A stretch of DNA of 64,000 bases from Betaproteobacteria bacterium (GTDB lineage Bacteria; Pseudomonadota; Gammaproteobacteria; Burkholderiales; Methylophilaceae), in NCBI GenBank assembly GCA_022599515.1, contig JAHZMC010000086.1:1-64000 (forward strand), in the 5' to 3' direction. Positions 48,053 through 59,884 of this stretch are shown piece by piece (the stretch's first letter is position 1; every line of letters begins with the position of its first letter). A program made the position numbers and the translations under genes. The notes beneath the pieces were generated by a model, which was not told where the DNA came from, ran no database searches, and saw nothing but the letters and a program-made list of their open reading frames with translations.

Positions 48053-48932
48053 ATTCACCAATGACCTTTACTTCTTGTTGCAACAACACTCCCTGTTGTT
48101 CAAACACCACTTGTTTAACCTGCTCAATCAATGACTCGATATCTTGCGCACTACATTTGCCAACATTGACAATAAAATTAGCGTGCTTGTCTGACACTTG
48201 CGCGCCTCCTATTTGAAACCCTTTTAAGCCACTTGCTTCGATTAACCTTGCCGCATAATCCCCTTCAGGATTACGGAAGGTCGATCCACCACTGGGCAGA
48301 TTAAGTGGTTGACTGGCCAATCTTTTAGCCAATAAATCTTTTATCTTGTTGGTAGACTCTTGCGGATCACCTTCTACTAAATTAAACCAAGCGCCAACAA
48401 ACCACTCATCTGCAACGGGCATTTTTACACTGCGATAAGCGATAACGAACTCGCTTGGTTTTCTCATGTGCGTGTTTCCATAGCGATCAATCGTTAATAC
48501 TTGCTGCACAATGTCCCAAGTCACACCGCCATAACAACCTGCATTCATCGCCAGCGCACCGCCTACGGTACCTGGAATACCTGCCATAAATTCAGCGCCC
48601 ATTTGACTATTTGCGGCACTAAATTTAGCTAGCTTGGCGCAAGTCACACCAGCATCTGCGTACAAATAATCTCCATCCATCTTGATCGATTTAAGTGCCT
48701 GATGCATCACCACTACCGTACCGCGAACACCACCATCTCTCACTAATAAATTACTGCCCAGTCCAATAAAATAAACAGGCTCTTCCGCATCTAAGCCAGT
48801 TAGGAACGCAATCAAGGTTTCCAAACTATCTGGCACAAATAGGCAGTCAGCCGCACCTCCAACACGCCAACTGGTGTAGCGTGCTAACGGCTCGTTTCTT
48901 AATAATTTAGCGTGTTGCTTAGCCTGTATCAT
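48045..48932 (-). CDS. murB: UDP-N-acetylenolpyruvoylglucosamine reductase, short (type IIa-like) form
   Basis: This 295-residue FAD enzyme has [15 protein letters not shown] at the FAD site, [38 protein letters not shown], and the proton-donor Ser segment [21 protein letters not shown]. Its length fits the shorter MurB found in many bacteria rather than the 342-residue E. coli type. It reduces the enolpyruvyl group to form UDP-MurNAc. It overlaps murC and ddl by a few bases. Confidence 0.96.
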   Translation of the reverse strand: MIQAKQHAKLLRNEPLARYTSWRVGGAADCLFVPDSLETLIAFLTGLDAEEPVYFIGLGSNLLVRDGGVRGTVVVMHQALKSIKMDGDYLYADAGVTCAKLAKFSAANSQMGAEFMAGIPGTVGGALAMNAGCYGGVTWDIVQQVLTIDRYGNTHMRKPSEFVIAYRSVKMPVADEWFVGAWFNLVEGDPQESTNKIKDLLAKRLASQPLNLPSGGSTFRNPEGDYAARLIEASGLKGFQIGGAQVSDKHANFIVNVGKCSAQDIESLIEQVKQVVFEQQGVLLQQEVKVIGEYA

Positions 48933-50323
48933 GCCATCATGACTTTCGTTTTATGGGCAACTTGTCCAATACTGCCAGCACCCATTACAATCACCACATC
49001 ACCATCTTGCACCACATTGATAATGGCGTCTGGCAACATCTCAGTCGTTTCTACATAGTGTGGATCAACTTTATCCAGCACTTTAATCGCGCGGATAAGC
49101 GTCCCTGTATCGGCCGCTACAATTGGCGCTTCTCCAGCTGAATATACTTCAGTGAGTAACGCAACATCAGCGCTAGAAATCACCTGTACAAAGCCTTCAA
49201 AGCAATCGCGGGTACGGGTATAGCGATGTGGCTGAAAAGCCAATACCAAGCGTCTTTCTGGAAAGGCATCTCGCGCGGCCGCAATTACTGCGCGCATTTC
49301 AACTGGGTGATGTCCATAGTCATCAATCAAGGTAAATGTGCCACCTTTGCCTGTTGGCACTTCGCCATAACGCTCAAACCGGCGACCAACACCTTTAAAT
49401 TCTGCTAATGCTTTAATAATCGCCTCATCGGCCACATTCAGTTCACTGGCAATCGCAATCGCCGCCAATGCATTCAATACATAGTGTTTACCAGGCAGAT
49501 TCAACGTCACATCAAGCTGGGTTGTTATTCCATTTTTGCGGGTTACTTTAAAATGCATTTTGCCGTTATCAGCGCGAACTTCAGTGGCACGAATACCCGC
49601 ATCATCGCTGAAGCCATAAGTGGTGACTGGCTTGGTAATGCGCGGCAAGATTTCGCGCACATTGTGATCATCAATACACACGACAGCCATACCCCAAAAT
49701 GGTAGTTGCTGTAAAAACTCAACAAAAGCACTCTTGAGCTTATCAAAGCTATGCTCATAGGTTTCCATGTGGTCACGGTCGATATTCGTCACTACTGCCA
49801 ATATTGGGCTCAAATGCAAGAACGATGCGTCAGACTCATCCGCTTCAACCACAATATGCTCACCAGCGCCGAGTCTTGCATTAGTGCTCGCTGACTCTAG
49901 TTTTCCACCGATTACAAAAGTCGGATCAAAACCTGCCTCTGCTAAAATGCTAGCAATTAAACTCGTTGTCGTCGTTTTGCCGTGCGTCCCTGCAATCGCA
50001 ATGCCTTGCTTAAAGCGCATCAATTCAGCCAACATTAAGGCACGTGGTACAACTGGAATACGATGTTCTCTCGCAGCAATGACTTCTGGATTAGCTTCGC
50101 TCACAGCTGTTGAAACCACCACAACGTCTGCGTTACCCAAGTTTTCTGCTGCATGGTTCTGATACAGTTTTGCACCAAAGCTTTCCAAGCGCTTGGTCGT
50201 CGCATTGCTCGCCAAATCAGAACCACTCACGTTAAAGCCCAAATTAAGCAGCACTTCTGCAATACCGCTCATGCCGATACCGCCAATGCCAACAAAATGA
50301 ATATTTTTTACTTTATGTTTCAT
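48929..50323 (-). CDS. murC: UDP-N-acetylmuramate--L-alanine ligase
   Basis: About 464 residues. [16 protein letters not shown] lies at the N-terminus, the ATP loop is [17 protein letters not shown] near 108-125, and [14 protein letters not shown] and the C-terminal [14 protein letters not shown] follow. It adds L-Ala to UDP-MurNAc. I use ATG 50323 ([12 protein letters not shown]), which overlaps the murG stop as ATGA; an upstream start at 50350 would lie inside murG. Confidence 0.97.
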   Translation of the reverse strand: MKHKVKNIHFVGIGGIGMSGIAEVLLNLGFNVSGSDLASNATTKRLESFGAKLYQNHAAENLGNADVVVVSTAVSEANPEVIAAREHRIPVVPRALMLAELMRFKQGIAIAGTHGKTTTTSLIASILAEAGFDPTFVIGGKLESASTNARLGAGEHIVVEADESDASFLHLSPILAVVTNIDRDHMETYEHSFDKLKSAFVEFLQQLPFWGMAVVCIDDHNVREILPRITKPVTTYGFSDDAGIRATEVRADNGKMHFKVTRKNGITTQLDVTLNLPGKHYVLNALAAIAIASELNVADEAIIKALAEFKGVGRRFERYGEVPTGKGGTFTLIDDYGHHPVEMRAVIAAARDAFPERRLVLAFQPHRYTRTRDCFEGFVQVISSADVALLTEVYSAGEAPIVAADTGTLIRAIKVLDKVDPHYVETTEMLPDAIINVVQDGDVVIVMGAGSIGQVAHKTKVMMA

Positions 50324-51405
50324 GCTGTCATTCCCGCTAATGCCATACACGTTTTTGCAACCGATGCGGTTGCTTCAGGCTTCGCTAATTCACGTGCTTT
50401 ATTTGCCATGACTAAACAACTTTCTCGCGTCAATTGACTTAATATCTCACTGGCTTTTTCTATGCTAAAGGCTGTTTGCTGTATTAATATCGCCGCGCCG
50501 TTATCACTCAAATATTGCGCATTGGTGGTTTGATGATCATCCACTGCATGTGGAAACGGCACCAGCACACTGGCAACACCCACACATGCCAATTCGGCTA
50601 CGGTCAGAGCACCTGAACGACAAATCACCACATCTGCCCAAGCATATTGCGCTGCCATATCTTGGATATAAGCTTTTGTGTCTGCTTTAACACCTGCTTG
50701 TTGATAATTAGCCTCTAGCGTTGCAATCATTTTTTCACCTGCTTGATGCACCACTTCTGGCCGTTGCGCTTCTGACAAAGTGGCAAATGCTTTTGGTAAT
50801 ATTTCATTCAAAGCTGCTGCACCTAAACTGCCGCCGACGACTAATAACTTCAACTTACCTGTTCTATTTTTATAGCGCATTTCAGGCAACGGTAATTGGG
50901 TAATCTCGTCGCGCACTGGATTGCCAACCAATATCGCCTTATCACCGAATGCAGCGGGGAATGCTGCTAACACTTGATTAGCAACATGGCTTAATGTTGT
51001 ATTGGTAAGTCCTGCCACTGAATTTTGCTCATGAATAACCAGAGGCTTGCCTAATACTTTAGCCATCAACCCACCCGGAAAAGCCGCAAACCCACCCATT
51101 CCCAACACGACATTGGGTTGATATTGACTGATGGCACTCAAGCTTTGTTTAAACGCTAATAGCAATTTAAATGGCAGTAACACCCAACCCAATAACCCTT
51201 TGCCACGCACACCGCGCATGGTAATCATGGCTTTAGCATAAGGTTTGTCAGCGATTAATCGATTTTCCATGCCACCTTCAGTGGCTAACCAAACAATCTG
51301 CCAACCTTGCGCATGTAAATAATCTGCAACTGCGATGGCAGGATAAACATGTCCACCTGTACCGCCAGCCATCACCATTAAGGTTGCTTTTGATTGCGTT
51401 GTCAT
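50320..51405 (-). CDS. murG: UDP-GlcNAc transferase MurG (lipid II synthesis)
   Basis: This 361-residue GT-B enzyme has the N-terminal [55 protein letters not shown] and [31 protein letters not shown]. It transfers GlcNAc to lipid I at the cytoplasmic membrane face. It starts within the ftsW end and overlaps murC. Confidence 0.97.
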   Translation of the reverse strand: MTTQSKATLMVMAGGTGGHVYPAIAVADYLHAQGWQIVWLATEGGMENRLIADKPYAKAMITMRGVRGKGLLGWVLLPFKLLLAFKQSLSAISQYQPNVVLGMGGFAAFPGGLMAKVLGKPLVIHEQNSVAGLTNTTLSHVANQVLAAFPAAFGDKAILVGNPVRDEITQLPLPEMRYKNRTGKLKLLVVGGSLGAAALNEILPKAFATLSEAQRPEVVHQAGEKMIATLEANYQQAGVKADTKAYIQDMAAQYAWADVVICRSGALTVAELACVGVASVLVPFPHAVDDHQTTNAQYLSDNGAAILIQQTAFSIEKASEILSQLTRESCLVMANKARELAKPEATASVAKTCMALAGMTA

Positions 51406-52565
51406 ACGCGCAATCCTTTCTGAATCAATCTATTTTCATAATCGATACGTAACAAAACAGCAATGGCAATACAGTTGGCTAAAATGCCGCTACCGCCAAA
51501 TGAAAGTAGTGGCAAGGTCAAGCCTTTGGTTGGCAACACGCCCATATTGACGCCAATATTAATAATCGCTTGCCCGCCTATCCATACACCGATGCCTTGT
51601 GCCAATAGAGCTGAAAAATATTGTTCATTAGCTGCAGCTTCTTTGCCAATGCCAAATGCGCGAATGATTAACCAAGAAAATAAAAAGAGGACGGTCACAA
51701 CACCGACAAAACCCAGCTCTTCGGCAATCACCGCAAAAAGAAAGTCGGTATGCGCTTCTGGCAAGTACAATAATTTTTCTACACTTGCGCCAAGCCCAAC
51801 GCCAAACCATTCACCACGACCAAACGCAATTAGAGCATGTGATAGCTGATAGCCTTTACCAAATGGATCAGCCCAAGGATCCATAAACCCAATCACACGT
51901 TGTAATCGATAAGGCGAACTGACAATCAAAAAGTAAACGGCTACTGGCAGAACGGCTAGTAGGCCAATAAACACCCAAACATTAATTCCAGCCAACCATA
52001 AAATGGATATGGAAATACTGGCTACCACAGCGAGTGCACCGAAATCTGGCTCTCTTAGCAATAGGAATCCAACCAAAACCATGACGGCAACCATCGGTAA
52101 AAATCCTTTGACGATGCTATCCATTTGCGCCGATTTACGTACGGCATAATCAGCAACATACATCGCTGCGAATAACTTCATAAATTCCGACGGCTGTAGG
52201 TTAATCACAAACAATGACAACCAACGCTGACTACCATTAATATTTCGACCTACACCTGGAATTAATACTAAGATTAATAAACCGATAGCGAGTAAAAATA
52301 AATGCGGCGCCATTTTTTGCCACCACTCCATCGGCACTTGAAAGGCCACATAAGCTGCAACTAAGCTAATCCCAATAAAAATGGCCTGCCTCATCAAGTA
52401 ATAGGTGCTTTGATGGCCAATGGATGCATTGGCTTCGGCAATTGCAATCGAAGCGGAATACACCATCACAAGACCCAAACCAAGCAATGCAAGCGTAATC
52501 CACAACAGCAAATAGTCGTATGAACTGCTCGTCATTTGTTTAGGCATTTGCATATTGCTTAGCAT
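51402..52565 (-). CDS. ftsW: Peptidoglycan polymerase/lipid II flippase-family protein FtsW
   Basis: This 387-residue SEDS-family protein has ten predicted helices. It includes [40 protein letters not shown] (the catalytic Asp region), [18 protein letters not shown] and the C-terminal [29 protein letters not shown]. It works with FtsI in septal peptidoglycan synthesis. Confidence 0.97.
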   Translation of the reverse strand: MLSNMQMPKQMTSSSYDYLLLWITLALLGLGLVMVYSASIAIAEANASIGHQSTYYLMRQAIFIGISLVAAYVAFQVPMEWWQKMAPHLFLLAIGLLILVLIPGVGRNINGSQRWLSLFVINLQPSEFMKLFAAMYVADYAVRKSAQMDSIVKGFLPMVAVMVLVGFLLLREPDFGALAVVASISISILWLAGINVWVFIGLLAVLPVAVYFLIVSSPYRLQRVIGFMDPWADPFGKGYQLSHALIAFGRGEWFGVGLGASVEKLLYLPEAHTDFLFAVIAEELGFVGVVTVLFLFSWLIIRAFGIGKEAAANEQYFSALLAQGIGVWIGGQAIINIGVNMGVLPTKGLTLPLLSFGGSGILANCIAIAVLLRIDYENRLIQKGLRV

Positions 52566-53914
52566 GTTGCCACCTCTTGCTGCTTCACAGCACTCACAAA
52601 TGCTTCCGCTCTGCTCACATAGTTTTTATACATATCAAAACTCGCGCAAGCAGGCGAAAGCAAGACTGCATCACCAACTTGTGCTATACGTCGCGCAATC
52701 ACGACCGCTTCATACATATCCTGTGCGTGATACATCGGCACTTCAGTTGCAAGCAACACTTGCTCGATTAAAGCGGCATCACGGCCAATTAACACTACAG
52801 CGCGTGCATTTTGACTAACGGGCGATTGTAGCGGGGTAAAGTCTTGACCTTTGCCATCGCCGCCTGCGATTAACACTACTTTTTGCGGCAATCCAGATAA
52901 AGCCGCACAAGTTGCGCCGACATTAGTGCCTTTTGAATCATCGTAATAATCAACATCATCAATATTGGCAACCCATTGCACACGGTGCGGCAGACCTTTG
53001 AAGTTATACAAAGCATTCAATAAAGGCGCATATTCCAATCCAATCGCACGACAAAGCGCAATAGCGGCTAAGGCATTGGCGGCATTGTGTGCGCCTTTAA
53101 TGCGCAAATCAGCTGCATTAATCAACTGCTGCTCACCATTACACAACCAAATTTCGTTTTCTACCTCTTGAATACCGAAAGCATTTACATCGAAATCCAA
53201 ACCGAATGTAGTCACGGCCAAGCTTGGACGTTCCATAATCATGCTCCATGCATCATCACGGTTTAATACTTGGTGTTTCGCTTGATAAAAGATATGTGCC
53301 TTAGCTGCCGCATAAACAGCCAATTCACTATACCGATCCATATGATCTTCAGTTAAATTCAACATGGTTGCCGCATCAGCAACTAAACTATTGGTTGTTT
53401 CTAACTGAAAACTGGACAGCTCTAACACATAGACATCTGGCTTTTCCATACCCAAAGCATCCAACACTGGCAGACCAATATTCCCCGCAACAATGGTTTT
53501 TAAACCTGCGGCCTTACACATTTCACCGACCAAGGTTGTCACTGTTGTTTTGCCATTCGCACCAGTAATGGCAATGACTTTAGAGCTAGCAGGTCGATAC
53601 TGTGCAAACAACTCAACATCGCCTACCACGGATACACCAGCTTCAATTGCTGCTTGAATTGCGGGCTCTGACAATGCAACACCTGGGCTCACCACCAACA
53701 TATCCACGGCTTTTAAGACGTTCACATCTAGCTCGCCCAGATACACGTTGACCTCAGGAAACTCAACCTTCACCGCATCAATATTCGGTGGATTTTCACG
53801 CGTGTCAGCCACGGCAACTTTTGCACCTTGTGCAAATAGCCAGCGCAGTGCTGAAAGACCTGTTTCACCAAGTCCCAACACTAATATCCGTTTATTGTTA
53901 AGCGTGTTTATCAT
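52559..53914 (-). CDS. murD: UDP-N-acetylmuramoylalanine--D-glutamate ligase
   Basis: This 451-residue Mur ligase has [18 protein letters not shown], the ATP loop [31 protein letters not shown] and the late motif [13 protein letters not shown]. It adds D-Glu to UDP-MurNAc-L-Ala. It overlaps ftsW and lies 12 bases after mraY. Confidence 0.97.
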   Translation of the reverse strand: MINTLNNKRILVLGLGETGLSALRWLFAQGAKVAVADTRENPPNIDAVKVEFPEVNVYLGELDVNVLKAVDMLVVSPGVALSEPAIQAAIEAGVSVVGDVELFAQYRPASSKVIAITGANGKTTVTTLVGEMCKAAGLKTIVAGNIGLPVLDALGMEKPDVYVLELSSFQLETTNSLVADAATMLNLTEDHMDRYSELAVYAAAKAHIFYQAKHQVLNRDDAWSMIMERPSLAVTTFGLDFDVNAFGIQEVENEIWLCNGEQQLINAADLRIKGAHNAANALAAIALCRAIGLEYAPLLNALYNFKGLPHRVQWVANIDDVDYYDDSKGTNVGATCAALSGLPQKVVLIAGGDGKGQDFTPLQSPVSQNARAVVLIGRDAALIEQVLLATEVPMYHAQDMYEAVVIARRIAQVGDAVLLSPACASFDMYKNYVSRAEAFVSAVKQQEVATC

Positions 53915-53926
53915 TTAAATAATCTG

Positions 53927-55030
53927 TTATCTAATTTTCAAAGCAGAGAGTCCAACCAAAACCAACATCATGGTAATAATCCAAAAACGCACAACGACTT
54001 GTGTTTCTTTCCAGCCTTTTTGTTCGTAGTGATGATGGAGTGGCGCCATTAAGAAAATCCGCTTGCCAGTACCTGTTTTATATTTGGTATATTTAAAATA
54101 AAGCACTTGCATAGCAACAGAGAAGGTTTCCACCACAAAGACACCGCCCATAATAAACAGGACAATTTCTTGTCGTACGATGATGGCAACAACCCCTAAC
54201 GCACCTCCTAATGCTAATGCACCCACATCACCCATAAACACTTCTGCTGGATAAGCGTTAAACCATAAGAAACCTAAACCTGCGCCCCCCATGGCAGCGC
54301 AGAACACCATTAATTCCCCCGCACCTGCAACATAAGGTACGCCAAGATATTTTGAGAAGTAAACGTGGCCAGCTACATAAGCAAAGACACCCAAAGCACT
54401 ACCAACCATCACTGTTGGTAAAATCGCCAAACCATCTAAGCCATCGGTTAGATTCACGGCGTTACTACTACCAACCACGACCGCGCATGTCAGAACTAAA
54501 AACCCAACAAATCCTAATGGAAGCGCTATATTTTTAATGAATGGGAAAATAAGCGTTGTTTCAATTGGTGAAGCGGCTGTTTTATACAGAAAAATACCGA
54601 CGCTAATCCCGATTAAACTTTGCCAAAATATTTTGGCTTTTGCTGATAAACCTTTCGGATTTTTATGCACCACTTTACGATAATCATCCACCCAACCAAT
54701 CGCACCAAAGCCTAAAGTCGTGATTAACACCACCCAAATGAAGCGGTTATGCAAATCAGCCCACAGCAATGTTGATAGCGCTATCGCCACTAAAATCAAT
54801 GCGCCGCCCATGGTTGGCGTGCCCGCTTTAATTAAATGCGTTTGCGGTCCGTCATCGCGTACTGACTGACCCACTTTATACTGCGTCAGCTTTCTAATCA
54901 TCGTTGGGCCAACCACAAATGAGATAATCAATGCCGTAAGCGTTGCCATCACTGCACGCAATGTAATGTAATTAAAGACATTAAACCCGTTGATATCCTG
55001 CGCTAAATAACGTGCTAGTTCTAATAACAT
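53927..55030 (-). CDS. mraY: Phospho-N-acetylmuramoyl-pentapeptide transferase
   Basis: This 367-residue membrane enzyme has about ten helices. Catalytic-site segments are [22 protein letters not shown] (DDxxK), [38 protein letters not shown] and [12 protein letters not shown]. It makes lipid I on undecaprenyl phosphate. The start codon shares a base with the murF stop. Confidence 0.98.
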   Translation of the reverse strand: MLLELARYLAQDINGFNVFNYITLRAVMATLTALIISFVVGPTMIRKLTQYKVGQSVRDDGPQTHLIKAGTPTMGGALILVAIALSTLLWADLHNRFIWVVLITTLGFGAIGWVDDYRKVVHKNPKGLSAKAKIFWQSLIGISVGIFLYKTAASPIETTLIFPFIKNIALPLGFVGFLVLTCAVVVGSSNAVNLTDGLDGLAILPTVMVGSALGVFAYVAGHVYFSKYLGVPYVAGAGELMVFCAAMGGAGLGFLWFNAYPAEVFMGDVGALALGGALGVVAIIVRQEIVLFIMGGVFVVETFSVAMQVLYFKYTKYKTGTGKRIFLMAPLHHHYEQKGWKETQVVVRFWIITMMLVLVGLSALKIR

Positions 55031-56415
55031 TAATGCACTCCCTCTAAATTATCGCTATTCGCCATAGCAGTATTGACAATCGCATGGACGACACGCTCCA
55101 TTTTCATCGAGCGCGAGCCTTTAACCAGCACGCAGGTATCCGCTTGCATGGCTGTTTTTAACGCTGTAACCAACGCTTCTAAAGAATCAAAATGCTGCCC
55201 ACCCGCGCCAAACTCTTTACTGGCTAACTGGCTAAAATCGCCAAAACTAAATAAATTTGAAACCGCTTTTTGTTTAGCATATTGACCAATTTGCACATGC
55301 ATGCTCGCCGCTTCTTCACCCAACTCTGCCATATCACCCATGACGAACACCAACTTTTGCGTTGTTTTACTTTGCTGTGCGACCAATACATCAATCGCCG
55401 CTTTCATCGAATCAGGATTGGCGTTGTAGGTATCATCAATCACAATGGCTTGCTGATAACCCGCATGTAAACGCAAGCGACCTTGCACGCCATTAAACTG
55501 ACTAAGCCCTTGCGCAATATCACGATTAGCAACGCCCAAAGCAACTGCAACAGCGCTTGCTGCTAAGGCATTACTCACATTATGTTTACCCAACGCACCA
55601 ATATTGAAAGTAACGACACCCTCTTGTGTTTTAAGCGCTATTTCAGTATGGGCGGCAAAGAATTGATAGCTAGCTGAGACATCAGCTTTTTTATCCAAAC
55701 CGAATGTCATCACTTTGCGGTTTTGATTGAGTGAATGCCAATAGTCACAAAATGCATCATCTGCATTAATGACGGCAATGCCATCTTCTGCCAATCCTTC
55801 AAAAATCTCACCCTTGGCTTGCGCAATCGCTTCACGCGAACCAAGCTCGCCGATATGCGCAGTGCCTGCATTATTAATGACCGCCACTTGTGGGCAAGCA
55901 ATATTGCTTAAATAGCGAATTTCATTTAAATGGTTCATACCCATTTCAATGACCGCATAAGTGTGTTCCGCACGTAGATTAAGTAAAGTGAGTGGCATGC
56001 CAATATCGTTATTAAGATTGCCTTTAGTCGCCAACACATTGCCTTTAGCAGCATTTAAGATGGCAGCAATCATCTCTTTAACCGTTGTTTTTCCGTTGCT
56101 ACCAGTAATCGCCACAACAGGTAAATCAAACTTTTGACGCCAGTAATGGGCTAATTCGCCTAACGCTAAGCGGGTATCTTTAACCAATACAGCAGGACTA
56201 GCTGCTACTTTGACGTCTGATACCAAGGCTGCGGCAGCACCTAATTTAATCGCCTCTGACGCATACGTGTTGCCATCAAAGTGCTCTCCTTTTATTGCAA
56301 CAAATAGCTGTTCATTAGCAATCACTCTGCTATCCGTACCGACACTCAATACTTTAACGTCCTTACCAATAACGGATGCGTTTAAAGCGGTTGCGATTTC
56401 TGAAAGCATCATCAT
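55030..56415 (-). CDS. murF: UDP-MurNAc-tripeptide--D-alanyl-D-alanine ligase
   Basis: This 461-residue Mur ligase has an N-terminal UDP-binding domain with [27 protein letters not shown] loop [19 protein letters not shown] and [10 protein letters not shown]. The late [16 protein letters not shown] and [13 protein letters not shown] are also typical. It adds D-Ala-D-Ala. Three ATG codons in a row mark the start; the first overlaps the murE stop. Confidence 0.97.
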   Translation of the reverse strand: MMMLSEIATALNASVIGKDVKVLSVGTDSRVIANEQLFVAIKGEHFDGNTYASEAIKLGAAAALVSDVKVAASPAVLVKDTRLALGELAHYWRQKFDLPVVAITGSNGKTTVKEMIAAILNAAKGNVLATKGNLNNDIGMPLTLLNLRAEHTYAVIEMGMNHLNEIRYLSNIACPQVAVINNAGTAHIGELGSREAIAQAKGEIFEGLAEDGIAVINADDAFCDYWHSLNQNRKVMTFGLDKKADVSASYQFFAAHTEIALKTQEGVVTFNIGALGKHNVSNALAASAVAVALGVANRDIAQGLSQFNGVQGRLRLHAGYQQAIVIDDTYNANPDSMKAAIDVLVAQQSKTTQKLVFVMGDMAELGEEAASMHVQIGQYAKQKAVSNLFSFGDFSQLASKEFGAGGQHFDSLEALVTALKTAMQADTCVLVKGSRSMKMERVVHAIVNTAMANSDNLEGVH

Positions 56416-57845
56416 ACGGCCACCGCCTGATAGGCTTGCAACGCCAACTCAACTTGTTCAACATCGCTGAAATGATGTTTCTCACCAGCTATTTCTTGAT
56501 AATCTTCATGCCCTTTCCCAGCAATTAACACCACATCATCTACTTGTGCATTGGCGATTGCTAATGCAATCGCTTTTGCTCTATCTGCTTCAACAATACA
56601 CTCGCCCGTTATACCTTTTAATATTGCTTGAATGATATCTTCTGCGCGTTCATGACGCGGGTTGTCAGTGGTCACGATCACGCTATCCGCAAGCGCACTC
56701 GCCACTTTACCCATCAGTGGGCGCTTACCTTGATCGCGATTGCCGCCACAGCCAAATACACAAATCAGCGCCTGTTTTGCTTCTTCTTTTAATGCTAACA
56801 ATACATTTTCTAGAGAGTCTGGCGTATGCGCATAATCGACGATAACCAATGGCAGATTGCCACCACCAAACTGTTGCATACGTCCATTAAGTGGCTTCAA
56901 GTGTTTGACCGCATCAATGGCATCATCAAATGCAACATCGGACACTAATAAAGTCGCTAATACCGCCAATACGTTATACACATTAAACCGACCAACTAAA
57001 TCAACCTGCATTTCTGCTTGACCATTTGGCGTCGTTACCATCAATTGAATCGCGCCATTGTCAAAACGAATATTGGACGCACGCACACCACCACTGTCAA
57101 TGCCATAAGTCAGCACCTTGACCGCAGAATTGCTTAGCTTTTGTTTAATCGCCTGACCAAAGTCATCATCGCTATTTAATACGACAGACTGTAAGCTATC
57201 CCATTTGAATAGTTTTTCTTTGGCTAGCGCATAATTTTCAACCGTACCGTGATAATCAAGATGATCGCGCGTTAAATTGGTGAGCACCGCTACATCAAAC
57301 TGCACACCATTCACACGTCCTTGGCTCAACCCATGCGAAGAAACCTCCATAGCAACAACATCGGCTTTTTGCTCGACATAGCTTGCTAATAACTTTTGTA
57401 GCAATAAAGCATCTGGTGTGGTGTTGGCTGTCGGCGTTAGCTGGTTCAGCAGGCCATTGCCAAGCGTACCAATCACGGCAGTTTGTCGCCCTAAATAGTC
57501 GAAGCACTGCCCCAACCATTGCGTGACTGAAGTTTTTCCATTAGTACCCGTTACGCCAACCATCCATAATTGACTTGATGGACTCGCATAAAATTGATCG
57601 GCAATAACACCAGCCTCTTGTTTAAGACTAACCACTGGCTTATTTTCTACCTGCCAGTTCTCATCCCAAACAAATCCTTCTGGCTCCCATAAAATAGCAC
57701 TCGCGCCATTGTTAATCGCATCTGCAATATAAGCTCTACCATCCGCACTTTCACCTGGGTATGCTAAAAACAATGCGCCTGGCACTACTTGTCGACTATC
57801 CGCAGTAATCGTACTTGGCCTAGTATTTATCTGATAAGCCGTCAT
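56412..57845 (-). CDS. murE: UDP-MurNAc-L-Ala-D-Glu--meso-diaminopimelate ligase
   Basis: This 477-residue Mur ligase has TADSRQVVPGALFLAYPG, ATP loop GVTGTNGKTSVTQWLGQ and EVSSHGLSQGRVNGV. The diaminopimelate-recognition motif is DNPRHERAEDI (DNPR, meaning m-DAP rather than Lys), then IAGKGHEDYQ. It adds the third stem-peptide residue. It starts inside the ftsI end. Confidence 0.97.
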   Translation of the reverse strand: MTAYQINTRPSTITADSRQVVPGALFLAYPGESADGRAYIADAINNGASAILWEPEGFVWDENWQVENKPVVSLKQEAGVIADQFYASPSSQLWMVGVTGTNGKTSVTQWLGQCFDYLGRQTAVIGTLGNGLLNQLTPTANTTPDALLLQKLLASYVEQKADVVAMEVSSHGLSQGRVNGVQFDVAVLTNLTRDHLDYHGTVENYALAKEKLFKWDSLQSVVLNSDDDFGQAIKQKLSNSAVKVLTYGIDSGGVRASNIRFDNGAIQLMVTTPNGQAEMQVDLVGRFNVYNVLAVLATLLVSDVAFDDAIDAVKHLKPLNGRMQQFGGGNLPLVIVDYAHTPDSLENVLLALKEEAKQALICVFGCGGNRDQGKRPLMGKVASALADSVIVTTDNPRHERAEDIIQAILKGITGECIVEADRAKAIALAIANAQVDDVVLIAGKGHEDYQEIAGEKHHFSDVEQVELALQAYQAVAV

Positions 57846-59581
57846 ACCATCTCCTGCACATCAGCATCATCAATGACTGGCTTAACAATATTAGTATTTG
57901 GCGCATCTTGTGGCACTGCTAATAACCTTAACACCTCTGACATCACGCTACTAAATACAGGAGCAGCGACCGTGCCTCCGTAATATTGTCCGCTGGTTGG
58001 CTCGTCAATCATCACTGCCATAATCAAACGCGGATTTGATGCAGGTGCAAGCCCAACAAAAGAACCAACATACTTATCTCGCTCGTAACCATTTGCGCCC
58101 AATTTATGTGCTGTGCCTGTTTTTCCTGCAATGCGATAACCAGCCACTTGTGCTTTTGTACCAGTTCCACCCTCTTGCACAACCAGCTCCAACATATCTT
58201 TGACGCTGTTGGCCACTGATGCTGAAAAAACTGGTTGCCCAATTGGCGCTTTATCTAACTTAACCAATGACACTGGCTTTAGCTCACCATCATTGGCAAA
58301 CACGGTATATGCTCTAGCAAGCTGTAACAAAGTCACACTGATACCATGCCCATAAGACATGGTTGCCTGCTCAATTGGACGCCAAGTTTTGTAATCACGC
58401 ACTTTTCCACGCACTTCGCCAGGGAAACCAATATCAGTCTTTTCACCAAATCCCAGTTGATTAAATACATTCCATAATTTCTTTTTATCTAAACTGAGTG
58501 CTATTTTTGCTGAACCCACATTGGACGATTTCTTCACCACCTCAGCAACCGTCAATTCCGCATAAGAATGCGTATCATGAATGGTCGCTGGCCCAATCTT
58601 CATGTAACCAGGTGCAGTATCCACTGTTGTCGTCGTTAAATAGCCGCCAAACTCCAATGCTGCTGCCGCAGTAACTGGCTTCATCGTAGAACCCGGCTCG
58701 AACACATCGGTTAACGCACGATTGCGTGTCTTGCCTTTTATGTTAATAGGATTATTAGGGTTATAAGTTGGGAAGTTAGCCATGGCCAATACCTCGCCTG
58801 TTTTAGCATCTAACACCACTGCCGAACCTGCTTTGGCTTTATATTGCTCAATCGCTTTAGATAACTCTCTAAATACCAAATATTGAATCCGACGATCAAT
58901 GCTTAAGGTTAATTCGTCACCATCACTTGGCTCACGAACGACTTCCAGCTCTTCAACAATTTGCCCCGCTCTATCTTTAATCACACGACGCTGACCTGCC
59001 TGACCAGCAAGCGCATCGTTGCGCACGAGCTCTAAACCCTCTTGGCCATTGCCATCAACACCAGTAAACCCAACCACATGCGAAGTGACATCGCCTGCTG
59101 GATAGAATCGTTTATATTCACGCTCCAAATAAACACCTGCAATATCCAACGCGTTTACTTGCTCCGCCAAATCAGGCGCAATCCGTCTTTTAATATAGAT
59201 AAACTCTTTTTGTTTATTGCTCACTTTTTGATCGAGTGACGCAACTTTCATGTCTAGCAATTTAGCCAATGCGAGTTTCTGTTTTTCCGTTATCTCAACA
59301 ACAGAAGGATTCACCCAAACCGAAGCAACAGGACTGCTGCCTGCTAGGATTTCGCCACGTCTATCCTTAATTTTTCCGCGGTCAGCCTGCAGCTCTAATG
59401 TACGAATGTAGCGATCTCCGCCTTTTTTTTGCAAAAATGCTTTATTGGTACTTTGTAAACTAACACTTTGAACAACCAGCAACATAAAGCCAGACAGCAC
59501 AGCTACCAACAGGACGCGTCTACGCCATGCAGGTAAACCTACCGCTCTCTGCCGCTGTTTCTGTTGCCCCTTAAATTCCAT
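57842..59581 (-). CDS. ftsI: Septal peptidoglycan transpeptidase FtsI (PBP3)
   Basis: This 579-residue class B penicillin-binding protein has one membrane helix (about 22-42), a pedestal domain with RGEILAGSSPVASVWVNP, and a transpeptidase domain with the SxxK motif in EPGSTMKPVTAAAAL. SSN is in VKKSSNVGSAK and KTGT in RIAGKTGTAHKLG. It crosslinks septal peptidoglycan together with FtsW. The length matches E. coli FtsI (588). Confidence 0.97.
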   Translation of the reverse strand: MEFKGQQKQRQRAVGLPAWRRRVLLVAVLSGFMLLVVQSVSLQSTNKAFLQKKGGDRYIRTLELQADRGKIKDRRGEILAGSSPVASVWVNPSVVEITEKQKLALAKLLDMKVASLDQKVSNKQKEFIYIKRRIAPDLAEQVNALDIAGVYLEREYKRFYPAGDVTSHVVGFTGVDGNGQEGLELVRNDALAGQAGQRRVIKDRAGQIVEELEVVREPSDGDELTLSIDRRIQYLVFRELSKAIEQYKAKAGSAVVLDAKTGEVLAMANFPTYNPNNPINIKGKTRNRALTDVFEPGSTMKPVTAAAALEFGGYLTTTTVDTAPGYMKIGPATIHDTHSYAELTVAEVVKKSSNVGSAKIALSLDKKKLWNVFNQLGFGEKTDIGFPGEVRGKVRDYKTWRPIEQATMSYGHGISVTLLQLARAYTVFANDGELKPVSLVKLDKAPIGQPVFSASVANSVKDMLELVVQEGGTGTKAQVAGYRIAGKTGTAHKLGANGYERDKYVGSFVGLAPASNPRLIMAVMIDEPTSGQYYGGTVAAPVFSSVMSEVLRLLAVPQDAPNTNIVKPVIDDADVQEMV

Positions 59582-59582
59582 A

Positions 59583-59879
59583 CTACTTACTTAGCCTATC
59601 TGAATTAACACCTTCTAAATTTAAATCTTCTAATACAATTACTTGCACATCTTGCGGATTTGGTACTTTCATTTGCAATTGCTTTGTCGCCATTTCTTCA
59701 ACGCGCGAATGCATTGCCCAAGTGCTTTGCTCAATCTGCAACTGTTCATATTCAGTTTTATATTGCTCTGTCAATTCTAATAAACGTTCATGTTCCGAAT
59801 ACATTTTTCTAGCTTCATGCTGAGAAGTCACCACGCCCAAAGCCACTGCAATTAAAGCCGCAAATAATGTTAAATTCAT
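59583..59879 (-). CDS. ftsL: Cell division protein FtsL
   Basis: About 98 residues, with one membrane helix at the very N-terminus (LTLFAALIAVALGVVTS) and a periplasmic leucine-zipper-like coiled coil (about 25-75). Placement between rsmH and ftsI is diagnostic. ATG 59879 is used; GTG 59885, which overlaps the rsmH stop, would add two residues. It forms the FtsQLB bridge in the divisome. Confidence 0.93.
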   Translation of the reverse strand: MNLTLFAALIAVALGVVTSQHEARKMYSEHERLLELTEQYKTEYEQLQIEQSTWAMHSRVEEMATKQLQMKVPNPQDVQVIVLEDLNLEGVNSDRLSK

Positions 59880-59884
59880 TTGCA